Below are positions 5,955-5,968 of a stretch of 5,968 nucleotides of DNA, in pieces (the first letter of the stretch is position 1; each line of letters begins with the position of its first letter). The translations under genes and the position numbers were made by a program. The DNA comes from an uncultured Bergeyella sp. (GTDB lineage Bacteria > Bacteroidota > Bacteroidia > Flavobacteriales > Weeksellaceae), in assembly GCA_916710115.1 (NCBI GenBank), contig CAKAOY010000078.1:1-5968 (forward strand), given 5' to 3'. The notes beneath the pieces were generated by a model, which was given only the letters and a program-made list of their open reading frames with translations, made no database searches and had not been told where the DNA came from.

Positions 5955-5968
5955 TGAAACTATTTACA
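5954..5968 (+). CDS. Possible start of an unidentified gene (3' partial, five codons)
   Basis: ATG AAA CTA TTT ACA (Met-Lys-Leu-Phe-Thr) is open to the end of the window. It is preceded by a long A-rich stretch, which is what Bacteroidota genes normally have in place of a Shine-Dalgarno. Five codons cannot be identified. Its position behind a tRNA and a cluster of inverted repeats would suit the first gene of an inserted element, but an ordinary gene or no gene at all fits equally well. Confidence 0.3.

Noticed and set aside
1..5968. CRISPR array, insertion sequence, transposase or toxin-antitoxin pair
   Set aside because: No regularly spaced repeats, no transposase motifs and no small paired ORFs were seen on either strand.

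Overview
The window is AT-rich DNA from a member of the Bacteroidota, most likely a flavobacterium (Flavobacteriia; the Weeksellaceae side is a guess). The evidence is the type IX secretion genes porU and porV, a PorV2-type protein, Bacteroidota-style promoters (-7 box TAnnTTTG, sometimes with TTG about 17-20 bases upstream), A-rich leaders without Shine-Dalgarno sequences, and exported proteins whose mature ends begin with Gln.

Layout. Positions 2-505 (+) hold the C-terminal end of PorU, the T9SS sortase, which starts before the window. porV (570-1718, +) follows and ends at a strong intrinsic terminator (1737-1770). A minus-strand block then converges on that terminator. In transcription order it is a short menE-type acyl-CoA ligase (5571 to 4540), a PorV2-like outer-membrane barrel protein (4472 to 3396), the tRNA-modifying enzyme miaA (3356 to 2445), and a thioredoxin/peroxiredoxin-like protein (2372 to 1812). 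Candidate promoters lie before menE, before the PorV2-like gene and before the thioredoxin-like gene. miaA has only 39 bases upstream and probably shares a transcript with the PorV2-like gene.

At the right end a tRNA-Gln(UUG) gene (5696-5766, +) is transcribed divergently from menE, and the two promoters interleave within about 60 bases. The 187 bases after the tRNA carry no convincing gene but are rich in repeats: an 8-bp inverted repeat followed by a T run, three copies of an 8-mer (two direct, one inverted), and a perfect 13-bp inverted repeat that reaches the ATG of an ORF cut off by the window edge. A repeat-dense gap behind a tRNA suggests an integration site or the edge of an accessory element, but no recombinase is visible, so this is inference.

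How the genes work together. PorU and PorV belong to the same outer-membrane T9SS maturation machinery: PorV carries cargo and PorU removes the cargo C-terminal domain. The PorV2-like protein is a paralogue in the same barrel family, encoded 1.7 kb away on the other strand. MenE (menaquinone synthesis), MiaA (tRNA A37 prenylation) and the thioredoxin-like protein are housekeeping genes with no evident link to secretion. Apart from the right end this looks like an ordinary chromosomal region.
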